Shown here: one piece after another, positions 22,531-57,178 of the stretch
Position numbering within the stretch: the stretch's first letter is position 1
Layout of the letters: each line of letters begins with the position of its first letter
Source of the DNA: Heliocidaris erythrogramma
Taxonomy: Eukaryota; Echinodermata; Echinoidea; Camarodonta; Echinometridae
Length of the DNA: 64,000 bases
NCBI GenBank assembly: GCA_025617745.1
Contig: CM046870.1
Coordinates: forward strand, 23,417,501-23,481,500
Direction of reading: 5' to 3'
Made by a program: the position numbers and the translations under genes
The notes under the pieces: model-generated
What the model was told of the DNA's origin: nothing
Seen by the model: the letters and a program-made list of their open reading frames with translations, nothing else
Databases searched by the model: none

Positions 22531-23460
22531 ATACTTCTACCGACATTCGACGATATTATCTGAGTCTTGTTTTATAAAACTTTTTATCAATTACCTGGTG
22601 TTACAAAGTATTATGTTATTTAGTTGTGTAGAAAGAAGGACTTTGAAACTCCAAAGAATCCTCAACCCATGCAGCAGCGAAGGTCACCGGCGAAGTTCAG
22701 AGTCTGAAAGAAGCATGTGAATCTAAAAGCATTCTAGAAGTAAAACAAATTTATTCCAAATGAAAATCAGCCATTGTTTCCAGATCATTATGCTGTCATG
22801 CATTCGGGTTAACGCAAGGCCGTATGCAGAAATTTTTTCCTGGGGGGGGGGGGGGGGGGGGGCAAGATGATCGCTTTCAAAGGAACCCATAACTTGAAGT
22901 CTAAAACCCAATTAAAAAAAGTATGATTTTGAAATTTCTGGGGGGGGGGCAACTGCCCCCCTGCCCCCCCCCCCCCCCCCCGCTGCGTACGGCCTTGGGT
23001 TAACGACACATGCAGATGAATTACCGTACTCAACTTTTTTCTAAATTCATTTGTTCTCTTTGCTATCCGTACATACAATCACACTGTTACGTAAGTTTAT
23101 GGAGTTTTTCCCAATGGGCACGTCGCACATTAAACTTTGATTTAGTTTTTTGGGAATGTTGTTTTTGTTTTTTGTTTTATAAAATACAGTATTTTGTCAT
23201 CTCGTATCATAAGAAATATAAACCTCAAAACTATATTCCAATAATTGTAATTTAGGGTGGTGCTAGTTGCGCTTATTACCATGGTATTAACAGTGGAATT
23301 TACTTTCAGCTTTCTGCACAATCAAAGAAACATTAATCTATATAATACATAGATATATTACAAAATGTTAATAATCACCATTTGACATTGTATAAAGTTA
23401 CGTCCTTAAAGTGCGGGGTCGCATGGCGACCAAACTTTTGTAGAAAACATCAATAATTTC
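22476..23460 (+). repeat. segmental duplication copy B (at the intact gene)
   Basis: This is the copy attached to the intact MFSD6-like last exon. It is collinear with 3916-5268, with one MITE inserted (22815-22997) and about 540 bases fewer near 23130. Confidence 0.85.
22815..22997. mobile_element. 183-bp hAT-type MITE with 8-bp target duplication
   Basis: The 15-bp ends caaggccgtatgcag and the complement of ctgcgtacggccttg differ at one base. Ggttaacg flanks it on both sides (22807-22814, 22998-23005). The duplicate locus at 4241-4248 has the site unoccupied (ggtaaacg). It contains long G and C runs that could fold together. Confidence 0.92.
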
Positions 23461-23733
23461 GATTTACTAGACTAATTAACAAAGACTTTCCATATTGTAA
23501 TTTTCCTAACTGACAAAAAAGTCCGTTCTTTAAAATCTTTTAGTCTGATGGGATTGAAAGCTGAAGGAGGGTCAATATCCTGGGGTGGATCCTGGATTTT
23601 GTATTTTAAAAAAGGGGGTATCCACTTCACAAAGAAGAAAAATCTTTGACAAGCAAAAACAACAAAGGAGGGTTATCACGCAAAACAAAAAAGGGGGAGG
23701 TTAATTTACTACATCTATGACAAGCAAAACAGT

Positions 23734-25358
23734 AGTTATGTTCACACGTAGTACATAGCAGCTATGTAAGCATCGATGCTATGTAAGTTTCAAAAATCAT
23801 AATTGATAGGATTGAAGTAAATTGAATATATCATAAAGAAATGTGAGAAAATTACAATGCCCCGACCGGGATTCGAATATTTCCAGTACGTTCAGACAGG
23901 CCATGATCGACTTGCTTCTATCACCCACTCGTGACTGTTCATCGCTCATGATCACTCGCTGCCAAAACAATAATTACTGCGTCACACAGAGTGACCCGAG
24001 TATAATTGGTATGCATGGTCAAACGCGCGGAAGTTTGTGCACAGGGGTCATATCATGCGAAGCTTTTTGTTTTGAATAATATTTTATTTGTCTTCATAAA
24101 TCAACATAATAACACAATAACAATTCATTTGTAATATCGATAATACAATCAACTAGCAAATACATGTGTTATAATACTTAATTTTAAATAAACCTTGTAC
24201 ATGTCAAAATTGACTGAACTCCAATCTTATGCCAAAATAAAACACATGCATGCACACTATATTCTCTGGTAAGCACATGTAAATCAATATCTAAAGACCA
24301 CATCATATTTTAGTTAAGGTCTGATTCTGAAAGAGCAGATTCTCAGCTTTAAAATGATATATAACTCATTGGATGTTCATAACTCAATGTACAAAGAGAA
24401 GAATGCACAGTCCCTCATAATGTTACTTCTTAAATAAGGGTTTAAAGTTTGCAAAGTGTTGTGCTAAGGTGACAAAAGGAGGATTAGAACTCAATGAAAA
24501 TTTCTATGAAGGGATTATCAGATTGTCCTAAAACTTGGCATACTACTTAGACATATCCTGTTTATCATAGTGCACAAGTATCAATGCAAGAACTTACTCC
24601 GGGAGATTTATGGGAGATTAAAATGAGACAAGTATTCAGGGTCGTGAAAAAGAAAAGTAATACAACAAAATCCAGAGAAGACACACATAAGTCTGATAAA
24701 AAACTGTCAAAAATACCACTTCTAGATTGTTTGGTGCCTCCACATTTTTAGATTACTTAGAAAAAAGTATACTCTTTCAGGAAATACCCAAAACTAAAAT
24801 TTGACCATGCATGCCAACCAAAACACATTGATTGAGCTCTAACTGAAAATCACACAGTGCGACTTTTGGGAGGTTTTGTGGTGCCTGGTCACATAATAAA
24901 AAAGAAAAAGATAAAAAGAAGGAACCCCCCCCCCAAAAAAAAAAAAACAACAAAAAAGAACCAAAAAAAAAACAACCCCCTTCCTTACCACACAGTATAC
25001 ACATTAGCCTACTTACCCCTATATACATCATACCCTATATACATGAATACATATATTACAGTACCAGATGAAACAGACAGAATTATAATAGCAGCGAGTG
25101 AAGATAGCAGCGATTGCGCTCACATTACAAATAGTCACAAGCGCGGTGGGTGGTCTACCGCAAAGCGTCGATGCTTTGTCGCTGGATCCTGAGATTTACT
25201 CCTGCTAAACTCGCTGCAAGAATAGTTGGGAAACTCGCTTCTATCTCGTGACTATCGGCGTTCAGACAGCGTTTGGTCTTAAAACTATCTGGTCTTCACC
25301 AAAATAGTATCGGAACCTAGATAGCATCGATGCTATCGCTCTACGTGTGAACGTAGCT
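23734..25358. mobile_element. 1.6-kb non-autonomous element with inverted ends
   Basis: The left end agttatgttcacacgtag is inverted relative to the right end ctacgtgtgaacgtagct. Tagcatcgatgcta-type palindromes occur just inside both ends. No transposase frame is present and A/C homopolymers fill part of the centre. A target duplication is not resolved. Confidence 0.7.
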
Positions 25359-25470
25359 AAAGAGGTTCGATCTAAATTTTAAAAAAAATAGTAAAATATG
25401 ACTAGAATCTAGTAAGATTGTACTAGTATAACTATTCCCTATTCCAAACTACCAGCTTCGGGTTTGAAGT

Positions 25471-25546
25471 GAACAGAATCCTAGTAAAATGAACAGAATC
25501 CTAGTAAAATGAACAGAATTCTAGTAAAATGAACAGAATCCTAGTG
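25471..25546. repeat. 20-bp tandem repeat, about 3.8 units
   Basis: The unit gaacagaatcctagtaaaat starts at 25471, 25491, 25511 and 25531. Only one internal base differs. Confidence 0.95.
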
Positions 25547-25854
25547 AGAATGACTATGAAAATGTGACCAGGTGATCTGTTAAAAAATGACTAGACGTTT
25601 TTTAGAGTGTTTGATCCAGACCCCCTGACCACCCCGAATCCTGAGAATTCGACTTTGGAAACGTACCGTAATGCGTTTTTTTTTTGTCTCCCCCTGTTCT
25701 GCCCGATCTCTTTACTCTGAGTAATCACATTCTTCAGAAGAATGCAAAGGACGTCAGTAAAATGTGCAAGGTTACTGTTCTACTTGTTTTACTGTAATTT
25801 CAGGGCACCTAAATTTCTTCTTAATAGCTCAAACTTTTATGTAAACTGACATAT

Positions 25855-26100
25855 TGTATGCCAAACTGGTTTACAAATATGTCTTTACACTGAGTAATCA
25901 CTTTTTTTCCCACAAGAATGCAAAGGACAACAGTAACGAGGTATTCCAATAACCTGTTATTAATGAATGAACAACAATATACTTGGAATCCAGTTTACAT
26001 ACATCACGTGTTGGTATGTCTGACAAGCCTCTGTCAAGCTTTCATGTTGTTTTAAAAGTATGCATAAATTTGAATATATTTGTGAACAGGTCTATTCCTT
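25855..26100. mobile_element. diverged MITE, related to 54521-54745
   Basis: Its interior is shared with 54521-54745: aacctgttattaatgaatga and gacaagcct. The ends (ctggtttacaaatatg and the complement of atatttgtgaacaggtc) are inverted. Confidence 0.65.
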
Positions 26101-26163
26101 CTGTATATTTGCAAAACTCTTACTCATAATATAATGACGTTCTTTCAGTAACGTGTGTTTTAA

Positions 26164-26787
26164 AGGTCCACTGCAACCCAAATGCAAGTTGATTTCTGTT
26201 GATGTACAGGGATGCATACAACTCATATTTTGTTATTCAAACATCTAAATATGTTTCATAGATTTTTAAATATTTTTTGAAATCATTTTCTCAAACATGC
26301 TAAGCTCCACCCTAAAAGAAATGCTCCAGATCTCATTCCCGCAATGACATCATCTGTCAATCATTAGTGAGCTAAAGAGAGACAGTGGTATGTAGCTTTG
26401 CCAGAGAGGACCATCTGTTCTAATAGACCATACAATGCCTACATATTAGTTTGCTATGTCAGACATGCTGTAGCATCACCAAGAATAGAATGGTAATGAG
26501 GAGGTATTGTTTGAAAGCATGCAATACTATTGTGCTGACCTGAGGGAAGTTACATTCCACTGTCTATTGTAGAATGTTAGTGTAGCTGACCGATGATTGA
26601 CAGATGATGTCATCGCAGGAATGAGATCTGGAGCTTGGGGGGGGGGGGGGTGGAGGTTGGAAAAAAATCATTTAAAAATCTATGAAACATATCTAGATGT
26701 TTGAATAACAGAATATTAGTTGTATGCCTCCTTGCAAATCAACAGCAAAAATCTTGCATTTGGGCTGCATTTCGTTGCAGGGGCCCT
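26164..26787. mobile_element. 624-bp TTAA-flanked fold-back element
   Basis: The ends aggtccactgcaaccc and the complement of cgttgcaggggccct are inverted, with TTAA at 26160-26163 and 26788-26791. Inverted similarity continues for about 200 bases, including gatctcattcc(c/t)gc and gattgacagatgatg. It is piggyBac-like by its target, with no coding frame. Confidence 0.85.
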
Positions 26788-26799
26788 TTAATTGCTAAG

Positions 26800-26955
26800 G
26801 GCTTTCCCAACACAAGCTTTGGTTTCCGGGTTTTCGCCTCATATTTTCTGAATTATTTACTGTATTGTACTCTATGTTCACCACATTGTATCCTTTGTAT
26901 ATAACATTGTACCGATGGGAAGGAAATAAATGTTAATTTCACTCAATCAATCAAT
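26800..26955 (+). mobile_element. LINE 3' tail
   Basis: A short stretch ending ggaaggaaataaatgttaat and a tcaatcaatcaa tail looks like the 3' end of a CR1/RTE-type LINE. No coding part remains. Confidence 0.45.
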
Positions 26956-29009
26956 ATTTGCTCCTTTGGTTTTTTGCTATTTACAGTTTGAGCTTCAGAG
27001 CTTATATCGCTTTTCGGACGAGCTACTCCTTAAGGTGCTCTCACACGAAAGCTACGGACATAGTCGGTTCATGTCCGTCAATGACCGTTGATGGACCGTC
27101 TTGACCGTTCTGGACCGTTATACTGCCGTAATAAGGCCGTAGTAGGCCTTACAATACCGTTCTAAGAACCGTAATAACTGACGATTGGAGAGAAAGTTTT
27201 AAAGATCACATTCCAAGAAAATTCCATCAAAATAAATATTGGCTGAATACTTATTATTGCATAGATGGCATAAATTAAACAAGGTTATCCAAATTAAACG
27301 CTTGGAAACATTTGAATTAATGATTATTATCAATTATAAAACGGTAACATACAGCCCCCGATATAGCAGCTGAAGAGCTCCTTAAACGCTGCTGAGATGT
27401 GTGACGACACACGAAGGACCAGTCCTGTCTAAACAGACGATGTCCCATAACGTCTTACACATGTTTCAGTGCCTGTTTTGTCATCTCCTCTTCACTTATT
27501 TCGCTTACTTGACTAGCGTCAGTCTTAATGTTAGTCTGTTGCCTCACTCTTAACTTCGTGTATCGTATTACTTTGATGAAAAATGCAACGTTAAAAAAAT
27601 AAAGGAATCAGTCACTTTGATTGATTGATTGATTCATTTATTGCAACTAAAATAAAATCATATAGTTGGCTTAATACAATGTAACAAATATAATATGTAT
27701 ACACAATATAAAATATTATATATAATACAAAGAAGTATATTGAAAAAGTAAATGAATCTTATAAAAATAAATGGAGAGTAAATTTTTAATACGCTCAAGA
27801 GACTGAAATTACCCGGCCTTAAAAAGAGTGTGGAAAAAAAATACCCAAATTGATTGAAACGTAGACTTTCACAACCAGTAGGATGTTAGCTTCCGTATAG
27901 CGTAGATGAGAAACACAAACAAAGACGTAATTCACTATAAAAAGACATAGTGATAAAAAGCGTTTAAAAAGCGTTTAAAAATCGGAGCTCAATAAAATAA
28001 GCAGGCTGCCGACTAGGCGCCCTCTAAGTATACACTTGTAAACAAAATAAGACGCCATTGTATTTTCAGCTGCTTGCACCGGGGCATGTTCGGCGTTTCA
28101 AGAGGGAACGAATACCATCCTGCTATTATTAGGAGGGCTTTTCAATTTGAAAGTGGTGTTTATTTCATTGATCATTGACCCTTCTCCTGTGTATTTACAA
28201 TCAAACGGTTTTAGTTATCAGAATCAGTTCACTTTCCCTTTTAGAATGGTGTGAAATAAGGTCATGTTTAAATGAACCAAACTCTTTATAATTTGATAAA
28301 TAATTGCATTGCAATTACGTTCATTCATTATAGGACGTCGTCTGCTTAAGCAGAAACATCGCTATATTTCTGGCGAATCCTCGGATATTCCAGATGCTGA
28401 GAAGAGCTTTTATTTGTGTTGTTTTTATAATCATCAGATACGCAGTTGACATAAAACTTATACGATTGCCATCTGTAAGCTTCCCAGTTTCTAGTGATAC
28501 ATTAATTGCATATTTGTGATTTTCTTTGGATAGCTACTTTAAACGTGTTCAAAACTTTCCTTCTGATCGACTGATCCAAAATAACCGTAGTAACCGTATA
28601 ACGACCTTATAACAGCCGTAATAAGACTTCCATGGACCGTTATGGAGCGTACTAGACCGTAGTAGCTACCGTCTTACTTTATGTTAGTATGGTCAAACTC
28701 AGCCAAATACGGTCCATGACGGTATAGTACGGTCATGTGACAGTCACTATATACAACGGTCCATTACGGTTATTTTTTTTTTTTTTTGGGGGGGGGGTTG
28801 ACATTTTTTTTTGCCAGACCTCCAAAATTCGCTCAGTGGGGTGGTTACGGGGGTCCAGTTTTCCCTCCATAATTCTCCGACAAGCAAAAAAAAAAAGGGG
28901 GGGGGGCACAATCGATTTTCCTGTAAGGTCAAAATGCATACTTTTCTTCCAAGGGGGGGGGGGGATCCAATGGCGTCAGGTTCTGCTTCCAGGAAGGGGA
29001 AGGAAAAAC

Positions 29010-29262
29010 CTACCCTTTTACACAGGAGCAGAAGATGATTAATTTGCTAATTGGTTGGAGGAAACCCCCTGCCTCTACGACAGGAGACACCACGATTACA
29101 AGAATAACACCAAGAAAACAAGACTATGGGCTGAGAAGGCTACAACCTATAAGGCCTGCACAGTCAAGCAGCTTCCCAACTTCTGGAAACCAGTCGGGTT
29201 TGGGAAGCTTATTTGGGAAGCTTATGTGGCAAGCAGGAAGATAAGGGCTTCAAAGGCATGAT
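29010..29262 (+). pseudogene. MADF (Myb/SANT-like) domain remnant
   Basis: Two frames joined by a slip at about 29055 read TQEQKMINLLI then LEETPCLYDRRHHDYKNNTK, KTRLWAEKA and FGKLIWEAYVASRKIRASKA. The spacing of Leu-Ile, P-x-LYD, H-x-DYKN and a later W is that of MADF DNA-binding domains, which accompany PIF/Harbinger transposases and Adf-1-like proteins. It lacks a start and is frame-broken. Confidence 0.65.
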
Positions 29263-29424
29263 GATAAAACATTAAAATTGTGCTGAAGGTTTGGCAAGAG
29301 CGTAAAGTGCCTAGCATCTCTTCGAAAAAGGTGTACTAGACTGTCGCAGACCGTAGTTGACCGTAATAACGACCGTTGGAGATCATTACACACCGTAATA
29401 ACGACGGTTCCAAACCGTTACAGA

Positions 29425-29554
29425 CATGGGCGTCAATCCGAGTAGAGAATCTATTGTTCATGGTGGGGGGGGGGGGGGGGGGGAGGACGGCCATTGTGTC
29501 GTTCCCCCCCCCCCCCCCATGATGAATAGAGTTACGTCACGATTAACGCCCATG
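29425..29554. mobile_element. 130-bp hAT-type MITE nested in the Harbinger-like element
   Basis: The ends catgggcgtcaatcc and the complement of gattaacgcccatg are inverted. An exact 8-bp duplication, gttacaga, lies on both sides (29417-29424, 29555-29562). The inside has G18 and C15 runs that could pair. Confidence 0.9.
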
Positions 29555-29888
29555 GTTACAGACCATGACATACCGTAGTTAACGACCGTTACAAACTGTT
29601 ACAGACCATAGTAAATGACCGTAACAGACCGTTGTTGACCGTAGTAACGACCGTTGCAGACCATTACACACCGTAATAACGGCGGTTCCAAACCGTTACA
29701 GACCATTACACACCGTAGTAACGACCGTTACAAACCGTTACAGACCGTAGTAAATGACCGTAACAGACCGTTGCTGCATCGTTGTATAACCGTTACAAAC
29801 AAACACCCGACCGTCAGTATATGGGACGGTCATGTAAACCGTCATAACCGTAGGTCGGCCATATATAGCTATCGTGCGAGAGCATCTT

Positions 29889-30126
29889 TAACCTCAGTTT
29901 ACCCGTATATTTATCAGCATGTTTTATTACACTACCCGTGCGCCATACAATAGCAACTCAGCAATAATGCCTCAGACAATCGTGAAAGGAAACTCCTAAT
30001 TTGTTTTAACCTCAGTACCCGTATATTTATCAGCATGTATTATTACGGTACCCGTGCGCCATACAATAGCAACTCAGCAATAATGCCTCAGACAATCGTG
30101 AAAGGAAATTGTAACAGTTTCTCCTT
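29889..30126. repeat. two 119-bp tandem copies
   Basis: Copies starting at 29889 and 30008 share aacctcagt, cccgtatatttatcagcatg and the whole following 90 bases with few changes. The right boundary of the Harbinger-like element falls at the start of the first copy. Confidence 0.9.
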
Positions 30127-30402
30127 CTGATAAAATGCCCAAGTTTCAAATCCGATAATTGACTCATTATCTCTCAAATTAATAAGTGCCCATTTCTCCT
30201 TCTGATAAGTGCATTTTTCTTCAGAAAGGTGCCACTTTTTCTTTCTAAAAAGTACCCTTAATTCATTTTCTAATTTGTGCCCTTTTCTCCTTTGATAAGT
30301 GCATTTTTACTTCTGATAGGTACCTCTTTTACCTTCTAAATAAAATACACATTCATGTGGTACATACATAATTTGGAGGACACACCTCTAAAAGCAAAAG
30401 CT

Positions 30403-30872
30403 TGAGGCGAGGGTGCCCTTAGGAACATTATACATAATATTACATAATATATATATAAAAAGAAAATAACTACATACAAAAAAATAACATTCTTACAACA
30501 AGAGCCATATCTATAGCTTCAAAGAATCCGTGCGGCTTTAGTATAACTGGTACCCATGTTACAACAACTACATTGTACCCTTGAACATGTTCCCCCTTCC
30601 GTTCAATCCCCACCTCCTCCTTCAACCCACCCCTGGCTGTTGCTTAGGGTATCAACCTCTCTCCACAACCGGTGCTCCCCCTATTATACGAGCTTTGTTT
30701 GTGCAAACCAAGTTCGGCAGTGGAGATTTCCAGCTTCCCTTTCACTTTTCTTCGTGGTCTTATTCGAGTAAGCGGCATGTTTTGACTTTCCCTGCTTGCT
30801 TCTACCAAATTTTCGTATAATAATTATCAATAAGTAGGCAGTGGAGCTGGAGGCAAGAAAGACATAATGTCT

Positions 30873-30914
<42 letters not shown>

Positions 30915-31204
30915 TACCATGGTAATACCATGGTAATACCGCGGTAAATTGGGACGGTATTACTGTGAAAGTACCATGAATTTACCGCGTTACCCATTGT
31001 CAAGATGAAAATACTATGAATGGACCATGCTTTTCATGGTACACGATGCAACTACTATGAATATACAATGTTTTTCGTAGTAATACTGTGGTAATAACGA
31101 TGTGTACCACGGATTTACCATGTTTTCGTGGTATAATGGCGGTAATAACATGAAATACGTAGTATTACCATAGTATTTTTTTTTATAAGGGCACCCTCCA
31201 AGCG
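30403..31204. mobile_element. inverted-end element with ACCATGGTAA repeats
   Basis: Gagggtgccctta at the left is inverted relative to taagggcaccctcc at the right. The right half holds many degenerate copies of taccatggtaat (30914-31170), which are themselves palindromic. It has no coding frame. Confidence 0.6.
30874..30913. repeat. C40 homopolymer
   Basis: Forty consecutive C residues, the longest single-base run in the window. Confidence 0.95.
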
Positions 31205-32546
31205 AAGGATTTCTCTTTCCGCTCGCTCGAATGTGCCTATAATTTACACCAAGGGCAGGCAATATTTTCTGAAAAGTTCCCCCAAGCTCGCTCGCTACGC
31301 TTGCTAGCTCTTATAATACATATTGAAATTATCTCATATAGGGTATGTGTAATCCTAAAGAAAAACGACAGGGTTAATGTACGAATTCTAAAATCATTCG
31401 ACATTCCCCCAAATTAACTTGCTGTTGTCATTTTCATTATATCGCTGTAAATAATTCATAAACAATTAAGGAATTCAGCGTTAGAAAAAAGTCTGAAATT
31501 TTTTTGTTGGCTCGCTCGCACATGGATCACTAGAACATCACACACAACTGCTAACTAGGGAAGCTGAATCAGTGTCCAGAACCACAATAAAAAGGAAGAT
31601 GATGATTGATAATGTATTAATCATGTTAATTGATTGTTTTTGGCTAAATACCAATGTCACAAAATTGTCCTGTTTTCGCTTTAGGTTCACCTCCTGTAGG
31701 TGCGCCCCCTTTTCCGCAAAAGTGCCCTTCAGTCGCTGTTACTCCATCCCCCACTTTGAAAGACGTTCCGCCGCCCCTGCTTATAATACGCAGGAACTAC
31801 ATAAAACGATACTGGAGACGATGTGAAGTATGATCTGATAGCAATAGAGTGAAATATCTATAACACGTCTGGAAGAGGGTATATAAAGAAACACATCCAC
31901 GCCTGCGAATTACATTATTAAACAAAGTCATTTACAAACAGCCATAATAACAATGCATGGCACTAGAATACTAATCAAAATCATACAGCCATATAAATCA
32001 AGTGATATATATATATGCTTTATCAAAGATAATTATCATGAAAGGTTATTTTATGCTTTGTGTGCTTCATATTACGTTATGAAGGATGAATCAATATCTT
32101 ATGCTGCCGGGTGAGAATGATAACTTGAATGGTAAACCTAATTAAGTGACTATAAGCTATACCTGCCTTAACCATTTAGTAAGTTAAATCTAAATGTCCA
32201 TGTATATATACAACTAACAATACAATCTACTACTAGTATATACAAAGGAAATGAATACAATGTCAGCCAGGAGTGACAAAATAACATAAGTTTGATTCTT
32301 ACCTGGATCGAAGAGAGTATAGGAAGAAACACATCGACGCATGAGAGTTGCATTCAACAAAGTGAGGAATATAATATCCCATGTTGTCTGTGCCTCGATC
32401 TTTCCTCCTCTCCAGTGGCAAAACATAAACTGACCATGCCAGGAAAAGGGCAGGGTTTTCAACACAACATTCTGTCTTCCAGTCAATCCAGAGTACTTGT
32501 GATCTCATTCCAACATGTTTGCCCGATTCACGTATGATATGTTATA
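31205..32546. other. non-coding, with a diverged local duplication
   Basis: Sequence around 31855-31930 (agaaacacatccacgc) recurs at about 32315-32370 (agaaacacatcgacgc), an old local duplication. No gene was recognised. Confidence 0.5.
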
Positions 32547-33130
32547 CAGGGTGTTCAAAAACAGTGGACTCTTTTGATCCTCAAGAATTATACCTCGTAT
32601 CAGTCGGAGATTTTTATATTGTAAAGTTGAACGACGTAAAATCTATTAGGAGCAAGGTTCATAACGTTTCTCTGAATACTTTTCCTAAAATATTGCTCTG
32701 AATATTTAATTAGATTTTTCACTATTTGAAAAAAAAATCAAGGCCATAAAATCTGTGTGTATCAGTAATTAATTTAGAACACAATTGCCATTGTGTCTTG
32801 CAGTTGAAATTCTTGAAACACCTTTTTAACCCAGAGTCATGAATCATTATGATAAAAACTGGACAGCAATTAAGGTTGGCAGAAATGACAGCTGCAACAT
32901 ACAAAGGCAATTTATTGTTGTGTTCTGAATTAATTACCGATTCATACAGATGTTTTGGCCTTGATTTTTCAAAAAGTGAAAAAAAAATTAAAGAAAAGTA
33001 TAGAAACGTCGATGCTTGCTCCCAATGAATTTTACATCCTTCAACTTTACAATGTAAACCTCAGTCTGATACGAAGTATAATTTTGGAGTTATTAGCAAT
33101 CAAACGTGTCCACTTTTCTCTCAACACCTA
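32547..33130. mobile_element. Tc1/mariner-type MITE with about 230-bp inverted arms
   Basis: The left arm begins cagggtgttcaaaaacagtg after TA, and the right arm ends ccacttttctctcaacaccta before TA. The arms stay complementary for over 200 bases (tcgtatcagtc, tattgtaaagttga). The cagggtgttc start is common in mariner-like elements. Confidence 0.8.
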
Positions 33131-34614
33131 TATAGTACAAGTGCCAAACTGTGCTGATCACCCCGTGATACATCATTCTTTTTTGCCTTGTGGCCTTGTG
33201 GGGGTGGGGGTGGGGGGGGGGGATTGACTTTGTTTCACCCCCTCTCTTTCTCCCCCCGCTTTGGGCTATTATGGTATCTGACCTATACAGAGAGATTTTG
33301 TATAACGCTGCTTCTATTATAATTCAAGTGAGTGTGTATATAGAGCGATCGAGAGGGAAAGCTTAAAATTAGAGCTCGAGAGAGCGAGCTTATCCATTGT
33401 TATACTTCAGCCTATAATTATGTTGTTGTTTTGTGAGGGGTATGCAGAAGTAGAACTTGTTTGCCTCCTCCAAATTTACAAAGTAAGACCCGCGGCCCAC
33501 AGCTCCATGCCTCAATGAAGACTGGGTTTCTACAGCTTTCCTACAGGCCTGAGAAAAAACTGCCCTCATATGCGAGGGAGGGTAGCGACCGAGCGAGAAA
33601 TTTATGAACGTTGGAACTGTGTTTCTTAGAGCACTAAAATGTCTATTTTAGTTTGAAAATCCGAATTTCCATTGTTATAATGACTGATGTCATTTTTTCC
33701 TCGATAAGGCCGACGGGAAAGATTTTGCCCTCATATTTTTGTAACGTGCCCCTACTACTCCCACCACTTCGGGAGCCTTGTAGTAGACGGGGCACACAAA
33801 GTATAATAATTACTGCATCCATTAACCTGCGAATTTAAATTTAATTTTTGAAATGCAGAAAGTTTGCATTGAAGTTGAAAGCCAGAAACCTTATTGTGTT
33901 TCGAAATCATTATTAGGCCGAAGTATATGTAATGTTCTTTTTTAAAGAGGGGGCCCATCCCACGGAGGGCAAAAATCGATAGATTCCCCCCGGCACCGCT
34001 CATATAGGGGGTGGGGCATGCTCCTCCCGGTGCTTAATTGATCAATAATAAATTGTTATCTTCAGATAAGCTGTATATAATTGCTCATCAGTCGCGCATA
34101 TGTATGGTATTTAGACTAGGTCTAGAGGCCCGTTTCAGTGGCGGATCCAGGGGGCACATGGGGCACGTCCCCCCCCCCCGGCCAAAAGAAAACACCTTTT
34201 TTTTTTTGCTTGTCCGGAGAGACAGAAAAGTACTGAGGACCTTTTTTTCTTTTTTTTTGTGGCTTGTCAGAAAATTTTGGACAGAAAAGATAGGCACTAA
34301 AAGGCTGAGGACTTTTTTCTTTTTTTTCTTTCTTTTTTTTTGCTTGTCAGAGAATTTTGGAGGGAAAAAACCCTTTTCATAAAACTTTTTGCCCAGCGGC
34401 AAAATAAAAGTTTTATGAAACGGGCTACCGGCCCACGAGGGCCTAAATACGTTAGCTAGCTAGCTTGCATGCTTGCATACCCACGTCAAATTCATGCTGC
34501 GTGCATTTTGTCACATCATAGTACCGGTACATATGAGCACGTGATCGTCTGCAATTTGTCTCCTCACCTCAGTCTCAGTCAGAGACTAGCCGCCGATCAG
34601 CATAATCTGAAAAT
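33131..34614. other. intergenic DNA upstream of NSUN6
   Basis: It contains a G run near 33220, a decayed hAT-like end (cagtggcggatccagggg) at 34137 followed by T-rich sequence, and the presumed NSUN6 promoter in the last few hundred bases. No TATA element was seen. The in-frame stop TAA at 34603 precedes the NSUN6 start. Confidence 0.45.
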
Positions 34615-56629
<22,015 letters not shown>

Positions 56630-56652
56630 ATCTTTTTCTTTTGCATATCTAA

Positions 56653-56658
56653 AATAAA
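56653..56658 (+). promoter_or_regulatory. NSUN6 polyadenylation signal
   Basis: Canonical AATAAA 24 bases after the stop codon, the nearest to the end of the reading frame. Confidence 0.7.
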
Positions 56659-56968
56659 ATTGTACAACTGTTCAGTTGATTTAGAAAAAAATTGTATCAG
56701 GAGGGAGTACCATGGTAAAGTAATTCTGTCACCTGACCCTCAATCAGAGGCTTACGGTTCGAATCGCTGCCCAGTTTGTATGTCCTCAGACAAATCTACA
56801 TTTGTCTCTCTCAACCCTGGGGTTAAATGGGTAGATGGTAGGATTCATTCCTTGAAATGCACTATGTTCTGATCATTGTTGGTGGAGCTCAAGCCAGAAT
56901 AATAATTTCCAAAGCTCTTTGAAGCTCATAGAAAAAAATATGTCAAAAAAGTGGAATATTATTATCCC

Positions 56969-57178
56969 CTCGCTGACAAAGTTGGAGGGGGATATAGTAA
57001 TGCTGCTGTCTTCTCATGGGTCATTCCATAAAGTAGCAAACTTTCTGTACATCCAATCCTTAGGTATTAGTAACTTCTTTCTTGCCTAGTAATATAATAG
57101 TATAGTCTGATAGAGGTAACTTGTTCTGACGTATATACATGTAGGCCATTTGTACCCGGCGAGGGGATGCTACGCTTT
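56969..57178. mobile_element. MITE with tatcccctcgc ends
   Basis: Tatcccctcgctgacaaagt at the left and ggcgaggggatgctacgc at the right are inverted around a core without coding potential. It lies just downstream of NSUN6. Confidence 0.65.

Larger units (their letters stand above)
27033..29887. mobile_element. PIF/Harbinger-like non-autonomous transposon, 2.86 kb
   Basis: TTA duplications (27030-27032, 29888-29890) bound 22-bp ends starting aggtgctctcacacgaaagc and, reversed, agatgctctcgcacgatagc, with three mismatches. Both ends carry subterminal repeats built from gaccgtagtaacgaccgtta-like units: about 150 bases on the left and over 500 on the right, with another block near 28570-28770. A 3-bp TWA duplication and an MADF-type coding remnant (29010-29262) fit PIF/Harbinger. 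No DDE transposase is visible. A hAT-type MITE sits inside at 29425-29554, and G/T homopolymers at 28772-28815 mark another inserted remnant. Confidence 0.85.

Noticed and set aside
32292..32330. U1 snRNA-like cttacctgga
   Set aside because: Only about ten bases match; the rest has no U1 structure or Sm site.
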